Assembly: GCA_905182985.1 (NCBI GenBank)
Contig: CAJJDN010000050.1
Location: 124,001-188,000, forward strand
Origin: Paramecium sonneborni
Lineage: Eukaryota > Ciliophora > Oligohymenophorea > Peniculida > Parameciidae
Length of the DNA stretch: 64,000 nucleotides
Direction: 5' to 3'
The translations under genes were made by a program, and so were the position numbers. The notes under the pieces were generated by a model that worked only from the letters and a program-made list of their open reading frames with translations, was not told the origin of the DNA and made no database searches. Of this stretch, positions 24,039 to 35,487 are shown piece by piece. Each line of letters opens with the position of its first letter. Position 1 is the stretch's first letter.

Positions 24039-25652
24039 ATGGATCCTGAATATCTATGCACTATTGCAAATCACTCTGAAGAGCCTATAATTGCATTTTG
24101 TTTTAACTTAGAATGTGAAAAACCAAGAAAAGTTTGTTTTTAATGTTTTTAAACTAACCATGCTAAACATTAAGGAGATTGCTTAAGATTTAATTAAGTT
24201 TATTCAATGATTTAAAATTGTATTCAATTATTAGTCCAAATGGAGACCTCTGAGTAAAAGAAAATGGAAAACATAATTAAATTATTTAAAAAGAATATAA
24301 AGTTTATTACAAGTGAGAAAGATAAATTAATTGAATTGAACTCTAGAATAAAATAATAAGACTATTAATAAATTTTTGAACAGTTAGAATAACTAAAATA
24401 ATGGAGAAATGTTAGTTTGAGCAAATTTGTTAAGAATAGTGATATCAGTATATTTAATCATAAATTTTAGGCATTCAAGTAGATGAAATCAAAAAATTTG
24501 AAAAATCTTTTGATTAGTTTTATTCACAATATTCTAAAGTTGATGATATTATTATTTAATCAAATGATTAAAACGAATAAAATACTAATGAAAGAAATCC
24601 AAATATTTAAAATTAATCGAAATAAATTAAATCTGAAAATCTAGCAATTTAATGCTTATCATCAGGTTTATTAATAATTATATTTTAGCTGCTGAATTAT
24701 ATAAACAGGAATAATTTTAGGAAGCTTTAAAGTTTGCTAATCAAGCTTTAAAAATAGATTCTAATATAGAGTAAGCATATTTAATTAAGGGTAATAAAAT
24801 TATTCTATTAAAAATTTTAGGACTTTCTTTACTTCATTTAGATTAGTATGAGGAAGCAATTGATTCCTTTGATGAATGCTTGAGATAAAATCTAAAAATA
24901 GAAACAGTTTATTACCACAAAGGTAGTCAATATTAATTAATTTTTTAGGATATTGCCTATCAGTTCTTGAACATTATGATGATGCTATTAAATGTTATGA
25001 TTAAGCATTAGAACTAAAATAAGATCCTGACTTTTATTTGAAAAAAGGTTTAACATATTTAATATTTTTGTAGCATAAACTTTACATTAATAACAAAAGT
25101 ATTAACTAGCTCTTGAAACTATAAATAAAGCATTAGATATGAAAAGTAAATAACCCTACTGGTAAATAAAAGGTAAAGTTTAGAATTTTATTTTTAGGAG
25201 CAATTCTACATTAATTAGGAAATCCTAATGAAGAATTAAATTGTTATTTAAAAGCACTTGAATTTGATTAGAATTAATCAAGTATAAATCATAATATTGG
25301 TATAAAAAATTATTATTAATATAGGTGTCGCACTATATTCTTTATAAAGATACTAAGAATCTTTGATTTATTTTGATGTTGCTCTAAATTTGGAACCAAA
25401 TTCACCTGATTCATTCAATCAAAAAGGTAATTTAAATTCTAATTTTAGGTATGAGTTTACAAGCATTAAATAAACATTTATTGGCCATAGCTTGTTTTGA
25501 TTCTGCAATAAAATGTCGAGAAAAAGCATCGTATTTAATAAATAAAGGTATTGATTTTATTATAATTAATAGCTTAATCGTTAATTGCTCTTAAAAAATA
25601 GAAAGAAGCTTTAGATATATATGAATATGTTCGTGAAAAATATGGTGAATGA
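24039..25652 (+). CDS. Zinc-finger and TPR-repeat protein (paralog-like to 11776-14598)
   Basis: The product is 462 residues from ten exons; introns are 22-30 nt. The N-terminus has a B-box-like set of ligands (CTIANH, FCFNLEC, VCFQCF, HAKH) followed by a coiled coil. At least seven helical repeats follow as separate exons, for example AAELYKQEQFQEALKFANQA with ALKIDSN, each joined by introns that split the codon after a Lys. Architecture and intron phase are the same as in the larger gene at 11776, so the two look like members of one family. Partners are unknown. It ends at TGA 25650-25652, converging on a minus-strand gene 53 bp away. Confidence 0.8.
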
Positions 25653-25705
25653 TCTTTATATATTAAGAAAGAAATATGTTAAATTTAAATAATTTGATTT
25701 GATAA

Positions 25706-26578
25706 TCATTATTTCATAAATTGTAATAGTTTTCTTTAATTTAACTTCAAATTAACTAACTATTGCATGTATTCAAGAGTAACAAAAAATATCTATTGAT
25801 GTTTGACTAAACAGAATTATAGTGACATAGCATCAAGTAAATTAAGATCTAGAATGGAAAGTGTTTCATATTCTACAACAGTTTTTTCGATAATAGTGGA
25901 TTAGTGAGGGAGTATTCGCATAGAATTTTTATCATATTTTGGTAATTAAGTAATTGCAAATTGAACTCTTTGTATAAGATTGTCAATATATTTATATTGA
26001 GATTATAATTGGATGAATCTAGAAATAAGATCTATTTGACTTCTTTTGGGTTATATAATCTTTTAAATATTCTTCCAATCGAAGTTTAATTAAATAGCTT
26101 TTTGGAGTAATAAGATATCGTCTTGAATGGTGAAAGGAGTTTTGGATAAATTGGGGTCAAGTACATTATTCCATCTATGTTTTGTATTAGTTTTGTTTTT
26201 GTCGAGTCTCAAAGCTATTTCAAACCAGTTTAGCTATTAATTTCGAAATTGAATCAACATATTATCTTATTCATGAGTCCAATTATCTTGTAAAGCAATC
26301 CAAAAGGCCTAAACTTGCGAAAGAGTTTTGTTTAGGACATATGCAATTTCTTGCCAGAATTGATGATTGACTCCAAGTTTACATATAGTTTTAATGAGCC
26401 ATTGTTGTTAATATTATGTTAATAAATCTGTATTAGAGTCTGAAAGGAGTTGATAATTGTCATTTTCATGAAATATTTGTACATTATAAAGAGTGATCAT
26501 GAGTTGTAGATTGTGACTCAATTATGTAAAATTGAGTGATAAAGATTCAAGAAATTCTTTGAATTGAATTTGAGACAT
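25706..26578 (-). CDS. Myb/SANT-like DNA-binding protein (tentative)
   Basis: An intronless frame encodes 290 residues. The central part has regularly spaced tryptophans and aromatic residues in a helix-turn-helix rhythm: WFEIALRLDKNKTNTKHRWN, then LDPNLSKTPFTIQDD and FDWKNIQKII. The sequence KHRWNNVLDPNLSKTPFT strongly recalls the R2-R3 junction of Myb proteins, where one repeat ends RW and the next starts after a Pro. An earlier block with FWQEIAYVLNKTLSQVQAFW may be another repeat. DNA binding in the nucleus is inferred from that similarity. Confidence 0.65.
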
Positions 26579-26726
26579 GATTGATACTTTGACAAGTTTT
26601 TATGGTTTTTCTTTTAATAAATAGGGTGACTTTCTCTTAAATAATTATAGTTCATTTGATTAGCGAATATTGTTCATAAAGAATGTTATAAATTTTGTTT
26701 TTTATAGATATGCTTAATCAATATTC

Positions 26727-28441
26727 TCAAATTTATTACTATTTTTAGATCATCTATTCTTCATTATTTAAGAATGAAGGTTATCCAGTACTGGCAAGGA
26801 GTCTTTGCCATTCTCGACTATCAGCAACAACTCTATTTGAATATTTACCAGAGAGTAATTCTTCAATTGGTATATATGCTAACCTATTATTAACATGTCC
26901 AACGGTGAATCCTGAAAATCCAGCCATTGCTCCATGTACAGCATTTTACGCTAATTAAGTACACATAATTTTATCATGAGGATTAGCAGGAACAGTTCTA
27001 ATCATGTAAGTAGGATCAATATGTTTAAGAGTGATGCTCATTTCTTTTGCTTTACAATATTTAGTAAGTTCATCTTTTACTATTACTCCAACATCTTGAG
27101 GTTTTTTGTTACCTGAAGCATCTGTTTCTACAACATTTACTTTATAATCTAACATAGCATCTCCTGCTCCTTCAGCAATAACAAGAACTAAAGTGCCTTT
27201 CTTTTTAAGTCTCTAAAAACAGTACTCTAATAATCCTCTATCTCCATATAATTCAAATTTAAATTCTGGAATTAAACAAACATGAGCATCTCTAGAAGCA
27301 TTACAAGCAGACATTGCAATAAAACCAGCATTTCTTCCCATTAACCTTACTAATCCTACTCCATATTCTGCACAATTTGCTTCCACATATGCTGAACTTA
27401 TTGCATTAATTGCTTCCTAATTATATTTTTTATTATTTACTTCTACTGCTGTCTCAAAACCAAATGACTCATCTATTATTGCAACATCATTATCAATAGT
27501 CTTTGGAATACCATTGATATCTTAAGTTTTCTCCTTCTTAATTCTTTAAATAATTCCAATACTCCTCCATGAGTACCATCTCCACCCAAACAAAATATTT
27601 AATTTACACCATGATTTATCATTGCCTCTACAATCTTGTTCAAATCAAATCCTCCTCTTGATGAACCTAATATAGTTCCACCTAAATTGTGAATATTCTT
27701 CACATAGTTTGCATCAAACTTTATCCAATCATAGGTATAAAATCCCTTATATCCATACTTTATCCCATAGATATCTTGTACTCCATAGTTATAATGTAAT
27801 GACATAAATAATTCTCTTATTACTACATTCAATCCAGGACATAATCCTCCACATGTCACTATTGCTGCCTTAAAAATCTCATAATATTTATACCTTCACT
27901 GTTTTAGGATCAAAAAATAACGATTTTCTTGGTCCTGCTCTTAACCATTTCTTTGTATTCTCTATTCTTTTACCAGTACCGAATACAGCTGTATTTATTA
28001 CATATGATCCGCAATATACAAAAGCATCATCTGGTAAAAATCCCCCTCCTCCAAATACCGATCTCAAATTACCTTCTCCCAATAAAGGAGATTTTATATT
28101 TGGAAATTCATCATCCAAACCAAGAGATAGATGATTCACTCTTTCGATATCACATGTTGCACTATTTAAGAATTTTATCTCATCTAACAATGGATTGTCA
28201 GAATTTAATAGTGCTTCTGGAACTGGTGCCTATTTTGAGTTTACTATATTAATATCTAATCTTACCAAAAGATCTTTTTCTTAGAGTTACAGTTCTAATC
28301 GGCTTCATTTCTTCTCCTTTATACTACTTTTTGTTAAACTGATTTATTAAAAAATCTGTGATCAATCCCGATGCCAAAGTTAAACCAGCATAAAAGAGAG
28401 TAGAATCTATATGTATCAACTTATTTACTTGAATCACTCAT
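26727..28441 (-). CDS. Plant-type ATP-dependent 6-phosphofructokinase (frame break inside)
   Basis: The enzyme phosphorylates fructose 6-phosphate in glycolysis. Family landmarks are in order: [67 protein letters not shown] with the catalytic Asp, and [19 protein letters not shown] and TIDND favour ATP over pyrophosphate as donor. Introns of 22, 22, 25 and 24 nt fit. Between GGDGT and GIPKT the frame slips by one base near 27510-27520: the expected helix ([15 protein letters not shown]) reads in one frame and GIPKT in another. Either one base is missing, or a 26-nt GT-AG interval at 27537-27562 is spliced, which would delete a conserved helix. Confidence 0.88.
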
Positions 28442-28608
28442 TTAGATAAATTTAATAAAATAAATAAATTATTCATCAATTCCCGCTTTTATCCAATCAA
28501 TAGTTTTCTATATATATTTCAAAAATTATTCATATTCAATTATATATTAATGATTCTCTAAATGAACTAAAAAAAATAGTTGTTTAGTTTAGTAATTTAA
28601 TTAATAAA

Positions 28609-29238
28609 ATGTAAAAAAAGAGACTCAGATAATTACAGCTTGATCAACCTAACACAAGAAAATAAAGCTCTGCCTATAGTAAATTTTATGATGAAAAATT
28701 CGTTCTTTATAAATAAAAATATGCAAACAGAACTAAAGAAGAAATTATCAATTTGGTTAATCTAGAGTGGAAAAAGAAAGAGAAACTAAATTAATAGAAG
28801 TACTTCTAACATAATGGGTTTGTCGAGATAAATGATAATAATGAAAAAGTCCCTGTACCTTAACCTCCTCCACCAATTATGATCATGTTTTATAATTTAT
28901 AATGTCTCAAAGTTTCCAAAAACAAATGAAGTAGCATCTTGAGATTACCCACCCAGAGTATAATGGTATTTAGATTGATCGTACAATTAAAATTGAATGG
29001 GGTTCAAATGCAGTCTTGAAAGAGAAAGCAGCCGAGGAATATAAAAAGTTGAGACAAGTTAATTAGTATAAAATATGTTTAGGAATTTGAAAACCAAAAG
29101 AAAGAATTTATCATTAAATATGGTTTCTGGCCATAGTATAAAAAGCACTAAGGTGAGTAAATATAATAGATCCCATAATCCAACTTGTAGGCAAATCCAT
29201 TGGCTAACTTGCTCAAAAAAAAAGTTAAATAAGAATGA
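28609..29238 (+). CDS. Protein with two HMG-box-like domains
   Basis: The product is 192 residues with introns of 26 and 25 nt. The first HMG-like segment reads SSAYSKFYDEKFVLYKQ and ends LEWKKKEKLNQQKYFQ. After PPPPIMIIFQKQ comes a second: HPEYNGIQIDRTIKIEW, then LKEKAAEEYKKL. Both show the Trp-Lys/Tyr spacing of the L-shaped HMG fold, which bends DNA non-specifically in chromatin or mitochondrial nucleoids. Without the first intron the two domains would look like separate overlapping genes; splicing GT..AG at that point joins them exactly. The end at TGA 29236-29238 could be extended by an unseen exon. Confidence 0.78.
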
Positions 29239-29842
29239 AATTAATCAAAATGAGTTTAATAAAATACAACAAACTACTTGCAATCTAAGAAAATAAGAAC
29301 TTATCTCATTCCTCTAATTCCTTATATAAGATATCTAGAATTACTGAATTTTAAAAATTAAATCTTTTCTATTTGTTAAAAAGAGCGCCAACACCAGCCA
29401 CTTAAGTAAATATCTTATTCGCTGCATTCTTAGAGAAATAGGGGGATGACGCTATTTTTTATCATTTACTCTTTTCACATTTTTACATTACTCTATTCAT
29501 TGAACTTCTTCGATCTTTTTTATTCTCCCCTTATTTATTATATTAAACTTCTCTTCATTTTGCCAATAAACCTTCCATATAAAATATTTTATATCCATTA
29601 AAATCAAATATTTCTAAAAACATAATAGAAATAAACGAAAATACAGTTATAAAATCATCCTTTTATGATTTTATCAAAAAATCATAGAACTCAAATATTA
29701 TTATAATTAATAAAGCTATTAAAAACTTGGTTTATAGAAAATTTCCTAAAACTTATTATCCGCCATTGTTTTTTGAATATTAATTCGTTCAAATATTTAC
29801 TATCTCTTTTATATTATATAATTATTCAAAATAAATCATTAT
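29239..29842. other. Strand-ambiguous coding-like region
   Basis: A plus-strand frame from ATG 29250 stays free of TGA through about 29950, overlapping the next gene. A minus-strand frame in the same DNA reads IFTQVAGVGALFNKQKRFN and ends at TGA 29306-29308. Only one can be real. Neither matches a family I know, so I leave it unassigned. Confidence 0.35.
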
Positions 29843-31408
29843 ATGTCAAGTTTTGCTACAAGAACAAGCTAAAAAGTTAAAATTGTTTATTATTTTAGAT
29901 TAAAGAATGGTGGGGAGCAAAAGTAACCGTAGACCCCTAGATGGAAGCCAAAAAACAAAAGATAAATGAAATAGACTAATATATTAAAGGATTAAATTAA
30001 TCTTTTAGTAACATTAGTGCATTGTTTCAGCGTATTTAATTTTAAAATCATCATAGAAATGAATGCACATATGGGAAAGATTAGTGCAATCTCATCTAAG
30101 CTTTTTGAAAGAGAGACAGACACAAACAAAAGAATTGGGATAGAAGTAGCATCTATGTTTGGAAATTTATCTGAATTATTTAGATCAAAAGTATCTCAAA
30201 AAATAAATTTAGAACGAACCTGTTTTAGAGATTAATAAAAATTTTTAGGATTGGTTTTAAACAATTGAAACTTTAAAAGTACAATTAGCTAACTTTCAAG
30301 AAATTCGTTTAGTATATGATCATTACAAAATGAAAATAGAAGAATTAGAAAAGGATAGATCAAATGCCTTACAAAAGGCGTAACCTGAAGATTTCAAATT
30401 AGCTGATAAAATTAGAAGAGTATTTAAAAATATAATACTTATAGAATTAAAGCAAACTTTCGAGTTCTGAATCTAATTATAAGTAAAAACTTTCAGAGAT
30501 ACTAAATAATATGAACAAATTATTAGGAAACTATTATAAAATGATTAATTCAAGTCTTGATACAGTATTAAATACTTATTATTTAGTTTATTAATATAAA
30601 TTATGATTTGTATATGAATGCTAAATCAATTGTAAAAAAGAATTTAAAAGCTTTTAATAAATTTAAATATCCAGAATAGGAACCTCTTATTGATTTACTG
30701 AAAGAGTAACAAGAAATGCAAACACTTTTGGTAATAGAATTATAAAAAGAAAAAGAAAAAGAGAAAGAGAAAGAGAAAGAGAAAGAAAAAGAGAAAGAGA
30801 AAGAGAAAGAAAAAGAGAAAGAGAAAGAGAAAGAGAAAGAATAAGATGAGATAAAATCGTATTAATAATCTTAATAATTTGGACCTCCTTAGTAAATTTC
30901 ATAAAGGGATTTAAATAAATTTAATCCTTTTGGTTAAACCTTACCTCCACAATATATTAGTTCATAAATGAATAACTTTCAAAATAGTTTTGTATCCTAA
31001 TAATAATTTATGAATCCAACAACACTTTCCCAAAGATAATCTATGAGTAACAATTTTATGAATTAACAGAATTTCTAATAACCCTTTGATGATGTTGGAT
31101 TTTAAATGATAACAGACATGAGATAAAGCTAATTACATAATCAATAATTATCTCAAAGTTCAATATTAAGCCCAACTAATTTTGTCAATAACAATCCTTT
31201 TACAAGCTAGCAATACATAAATTAAAGATCTAGTTTATAATAACCGGTCTAATCATTCGATACTCAAAAGAATAGGACACAACAACCTGGGTCCTAAAAT
31301 CCATTTTTTGATTTTGATGGGGATCTTTCTAAAAGGGCTATTTAAGATAATCCTTATACCTATAACTAATAATGGCAAGATAATAAAAAAACTAATCCTT
31401 TTGCTTGA
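29843..31408 (+). CDS. BAR-domain endocytic protein with NPF motifs
   Basis: The product is 482 residues after five introns (22-25 nt). Residues 1 to about 240 are helical with BAR hallmarks: IKEWWGAKVTVDPQMEAKK, a middle LVYDHYKMKIEELEKDR and a third helix MINSSLDTF. BAR dimers bind and bend membranes. A Lys-Glu repeat (DNA microsatellite at 30744-30840) gives a rigid charged helix. The Gln/Asn/Pro-rich tail carries four NPF tripeptides, including one at the extreme C-terminus (TNPFA); NPF binds EH domains of endocytic adaptors. A role in vesicle formation is inferred from this combination. Confidence 0.82.
30744..30840 (+). repeat. GAGAAA-type microsatellite inside the BAR gene
   Basis: Repeated GAGAAA units with occasional GAAAAA variants encode an uninterrupted Lys-Glu run. 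On the opposite strand this makes a spurious Ser/Leu/Phe ORF, which is not a gene. Confidence 0.9.
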
Positions 31409-31696
31409 TTAATTATAAATTATATGATAAAATATATATAGTTTTGGTAATAATATAAATTTTTGAAAATTCGGTATTTAAATATAATTTATTGAAAGAA
31501 TATTATTTATTCTAAATTTTGATGTAAGCCTCATGGATGAAAGAATGTAGTAAACATCCTTTTTGTTAATTTTATCGTAAAAATTAGATGAAGAAATTTA
31601 GATAACAAAAATTAATTAGAAAATATAAAATTTTAATGAATAAAAGTTATTTAATAATGAAAAAATGAGTAATTTAATAAAATGAATGGAAATAAC

Positions 31697-32160
31697 TCAA
31701 TTCCTTTTAATTAATTTTCTAGTTTGATATTGATGGTTGGGAGCTGCATTTTCATCATTGTATTTAGTTGAACCTTCTGCACTAATGATAATTATAAACT
31801 AAATACCTATTTATTTTTTTGAAAGTACTTCTGATTTTTTAGGTTCCTCGTAATCTAATTTTCTGGAGTTTGTTTTACATATCTCTGTATCCTAAATTTT
31901 TAAGTAAAAAATACTTCGAGTCGATTGATTTTAGAGACTAAATCCCCCTTTTCTTAGAGCAATTCTTTTAATTATTAAGTCAAGACTACATTAGCAATAT
32001 ATAGTCTCATATATTCATGTTAATAATTGATTCCTCTTTTATGTTCAAATGATACAGCAACATCCTCATCAATCTATTCTCCTATATTAGGAGTATAGAG
32101 AAGTCCTTTTCTGATAGAATCACTAAAAATAGTTGAAAAGAAGTACCAATTATCAAGCAT
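31697..32160 (-). CDS. Small coiled-coil protein, unrecognised
   Basis: The product is about 141-147 residues. It begins MLDNWYFFSTIFSDSIRKG, has a heptad-like segment (LTQQLKELLQEKGDLVSKIN) and ends NHQYQTRKLIKRN. A 23-nt intron after the coiled coil is required. A second candidate of 18 nt is a multiple of three and contains no TGA, so it may or may not be removed. Family unknown. Confidence 0.6.
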
Positions 32161-32621
32161 TTGAATTCAAATTTATTATTATTTATATAATGCACAAAAC
32201 AAAATATTGGTTTTTAATCAATTTTTATTATAACTGTTATGAACATATTGTGATATATCTAAAGATTTTGAAATAAGATTATGAAAAAAACAACTTTTTA
32301 TTATTTAGAATTAATCAAAAGATATAATTTAATTGAAGGATTATATATTTATTAAATAATTTGTAAAAAGAAGAATAGTATAGTATACTTATTTATCTTA
32401 AATAAAAATTAAAAAACTTTGATAGTAATTAAAGAAGCAAGGGTAGTATTTAAACAAGAGAATCAATTAAAAAAATTAAAGGATGATTATATTATAACTT
32501 ATTTTTAGGAAAAGTTAAATAAAAATTATCAGAGGGGTTTTTGATAGTAAATAAGAATCATAGTACAATAAATTTTTAAGTTTGAAGTAAAAGATAAAAA
32601 GAATTGATTTATAATTAAATA

Positions 32622-33999
32622 ATGAATATATATTCCAGATTTTTGAGTAGATATTATTTTGGGACAGTGAAGATCTTCAAGTTGCCTGATTTAGGGGAAA
32701 GTAATAGTTATTGTGATTTTAGAGATTAAGGAAGCAACAATAAAAAAATGGCATGTAAAGATAGGAGATCACGTAAATGAAGTACGTCATTTTTTTGATA
32801 ATAGTTCGATCCTGTTGCGGATGTTTCAACTGATAAGATGTTTACTCAAATTCCAAGTAATTACACAGGGAAGATTCACAAACTATTTCATTAAGAAGAT
32901 GAAACCTGTTTAGTTGGAGGAGATTTCTTAGAAATAGAAATAGAATCTGATAATCAATAAACAGCATCTACATAGAGTCATGATCATTCTGTGAAATAAG
33001 AAGAAACAAAACAAGAAGAAATCAAATAAACAATTCAAACTAACAATGCAACTTCAGTAAAATTGGATAATTATACTTAGAATCATAAATTAGCTACTCC
33101 TGCTGTAAGACATTTGGCAAAGTAAAAGGGAATAGATTTGAATAAGATTTAAGGTAGTGGTTAAGATGGAAGAGTTTTAAAGTCAGATCTTGAAAAGTAA
33201 GGACAATCACCAAAAGAACAACCATAATCAACCACTAAAATTAATACCAAAAGTGAATCAACTTCAACTGTCATTAAAATGTCAGATTTTTAAAAGGGAA
33301 TGTAAAAGTCTATGACTGAGGCTAATTCTATTCCTCACTTATATCTTAAGGAAGAAGTCGACCTCACTGAATTAGCATAAATGAGAGAATAATTGAAAAA
33401 AGAAAAGAACATCACTTTTATGACACTTCTCATCAAATCTTTTTCTTTAGCTTTGACCAAATATCCTATATTGAATTCTACTTATGATTCAACTAGACAA
33501 TTCGAATACACATAACATATATCACACAATGTATCGGTAGCCTTAGACTCTCCTAAAGGTTTAGTGGTTCCCAATATCAAAGATGTATAGAATTTATCAA
33601 TTAGTTAAATTCAAGATGAATTGAATAGGTAATTACTCTTAATTTATTTCTAGATTACGAACTTTAGGAGAAAAGGGATAGTTGAGCTATAATGAATTAT
33701 CTGGAGGAACAATATGTTTGAGTAATATTGGAACTATTGGTGGTACATACACTGGTCCTCTTATTCTCGCCCCATAAGTTTGCATTGTTGGTATAGGTAG
33801 GTTGATGACTGTGCCAAGATACGATACTAAAATGAATGTTGTCCCTAGAAAAATTGTAATTTTTCATTACTCATTATAGATGAACCTAAGCTTTGGTTGT
33901 GATCATAGAGTTTTAGATGGTGCTACTGTTGCAAGGTTTAATAATGTCTGGAAAACATATTTAGAAAATCCAACATCTATGTTTATTCATCTTAAATGA
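32622..33999 (+). CDS. DBT: Dihydrolipoamide acyltransferase, E2 of branched-chain 2-oxoacid dehydrogenase
   Basis: The product is 427 residues with introns of 22, 23, 25 and 24 nt. The order is lipoyl domain ([18 protein letters not shown], with the lipoyl Lys in DKM), peripheral-subunit binding domain ([20 protein letters not shown] then GRVLKSDL) and catalytic core ([32 protein letters not shown], and the active-site CDHRVLDGA). The DPVADVxxDK form and overall order suit the branched-chain enzyme, which transfers acyl groups from lipoamide to CoA in mitochondria during Leu, Ile and Val breakdown. A short N-terminal segment may be the mitochondrial presequence. Confidence 0.92.
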
Positions 34000-34578
34000 T
34001 TATTAAGTTAAGGGTAAATAAATTACATTTACAATCATAAATACTAATATAATTTAAATAATTATTTACATAGCAGAATTATTTCTATCTAATTTCTCAT
34101 TGAAAATCTTTAACTCATTATCATTTTTAATTTTACTCTCCATATCAACGTATAAATTTGAGTATAAAACTAAATTTATTTAAACTATGATAGAATTATA
34201 AAATATGATTATTCAATCGGATTAAGAAATGGAGAAAAATTAATTTTTAAATTGTAAGTCTCAAAAGATTAGATTAAAGTATTAAGAAAAAAAAATCATT
34301 AAAACATTGAGTTAGATAAATACTCCAAAAGTTTCGAAGTAATTAAAATTTTAAAAGAGCTGAATCTAATTTCTCTTATGAAAACCTAGAAAAGTAGTAT
34401 ATTTTTTGAAAAAATTTTATCAATAATTTTCAAATTTATCCATAAAGGGTTAAAATGAAAAGTCTAAAATATTAAATTTAAAATAAAAATTAAAACGCAG
34501 CTAAAATTATTATTTTTGAAAGAAAAATGAATATAAAAAAAAATATCATAATTAACTTTAATATAAATTGAATAAAAT
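34000..34578. other. Intergenic, with a weak 58-codon ORF
   Basis: A plus-strand frame at 34187-34363 (MIELQNMIIQSDQEMEKNQF, Lys-rich end) might be a small gene or chance. Otherwise the stretch is AT-rich and featureless. Confidence 0.3.
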
Positions 34579-35374
34579 TCATTTTTCATTTTTAAACTTC
34601 ATTAAGATCTCCAGGATTCTCAGGAAAATTTTGATTATATCTGTGTATAATAAAATTGATCCCAAAATATAATCATCAACAGTTAATCTTAGTTTCTAGT
34701 TTCCAATGATTAATTAGATATCATAAACCTAATTAGATTGTTTATAAATACCAAATAGAATCCTAATATTATAGCACCTCCAATTAAATAGATTAGATAA
34801 GCAAATTAATTTCCAAAAAAAATATAAGTAATACTAGCCATGACGGAACCAAATAAAAGAAGGAAAACTTGGATAGTTAATGAATATTTACATGCTGCTC
34901 CATAATATGTGATATCATTTTTAGTTGTCATAGCGTAGGTAGCCAAAGCAACAACAATCATAGTAGTAATTATAAATGCTTAAAAAACAATTTCAGGGTC
35001 TCCTATTTAAGCACATGAAAAAGTTAAAATAATTGCTTCACATAATGTAAAGACGCTTAGTAAAATAAAATTTAATGGAAATTTTCTTGCAGATGCTAAA
35101 TAAAAATTCTTAAAATTTTTACATTACATTTGCTAAAAGTAAGCAATAATCCTAATATCAAGGAACAAATGATTGCATGTATAAAAAATTATTCACAAAA
35201 TGTTTCGATAAATTTGAACTAAATGGAACAATACACAATTATAGCAGTGAACATTAATTAAGTTCCAACAATAGAGAAAACTTTTTTAGCAAAATTCTTT
35301 TAGGCATCTCCAAGTAAAGAAGAATCAACGGCTTGTTTTTCAAATTCTGTTTAAGGTACAGATTCATACTCCAT
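34579..35374 (-). CDS. Bax-inhibitor-1 / TMBIM (Lifeguard) family membrane protein
   Basis: The product is 246 residues with introns of 32 and 23 nt. Seven hydrophobic helices follow a short polar N-terminus. The end is diagnostic: VYDIQLIIGN, then LTVDDYILGSILLYTDIIKI, matching the YDTQxIxG ... DDYxxGSxxLYxDI signature of TMBIM proteins. Members act as pH-sensitive calcium leak channels in ER and Golgi membranes and modulate cell-death signalling. The Asp of VYDIQ and the DDY pair are retained. Splicing the 23-nt intron is needed to reveal the signature. Confidence 0.9.
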
Positions 35375-35487
35375 TTCTATTACAAAAAATAATGATTCGA
35401 ATATTAAGTGATATTAATAATAATCTAAAAATTAAATACCCCCCCTAAATATATGAAATATTTAAATCCACATTTTTTTATAAATTA

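Noticed and set aside
30687..30902. Minus-strand Ser/Leu/Phe-rich membrane ORF
   Set aside because: It is the complement of the Lys-Glu microsatellite inside the BAR gene.
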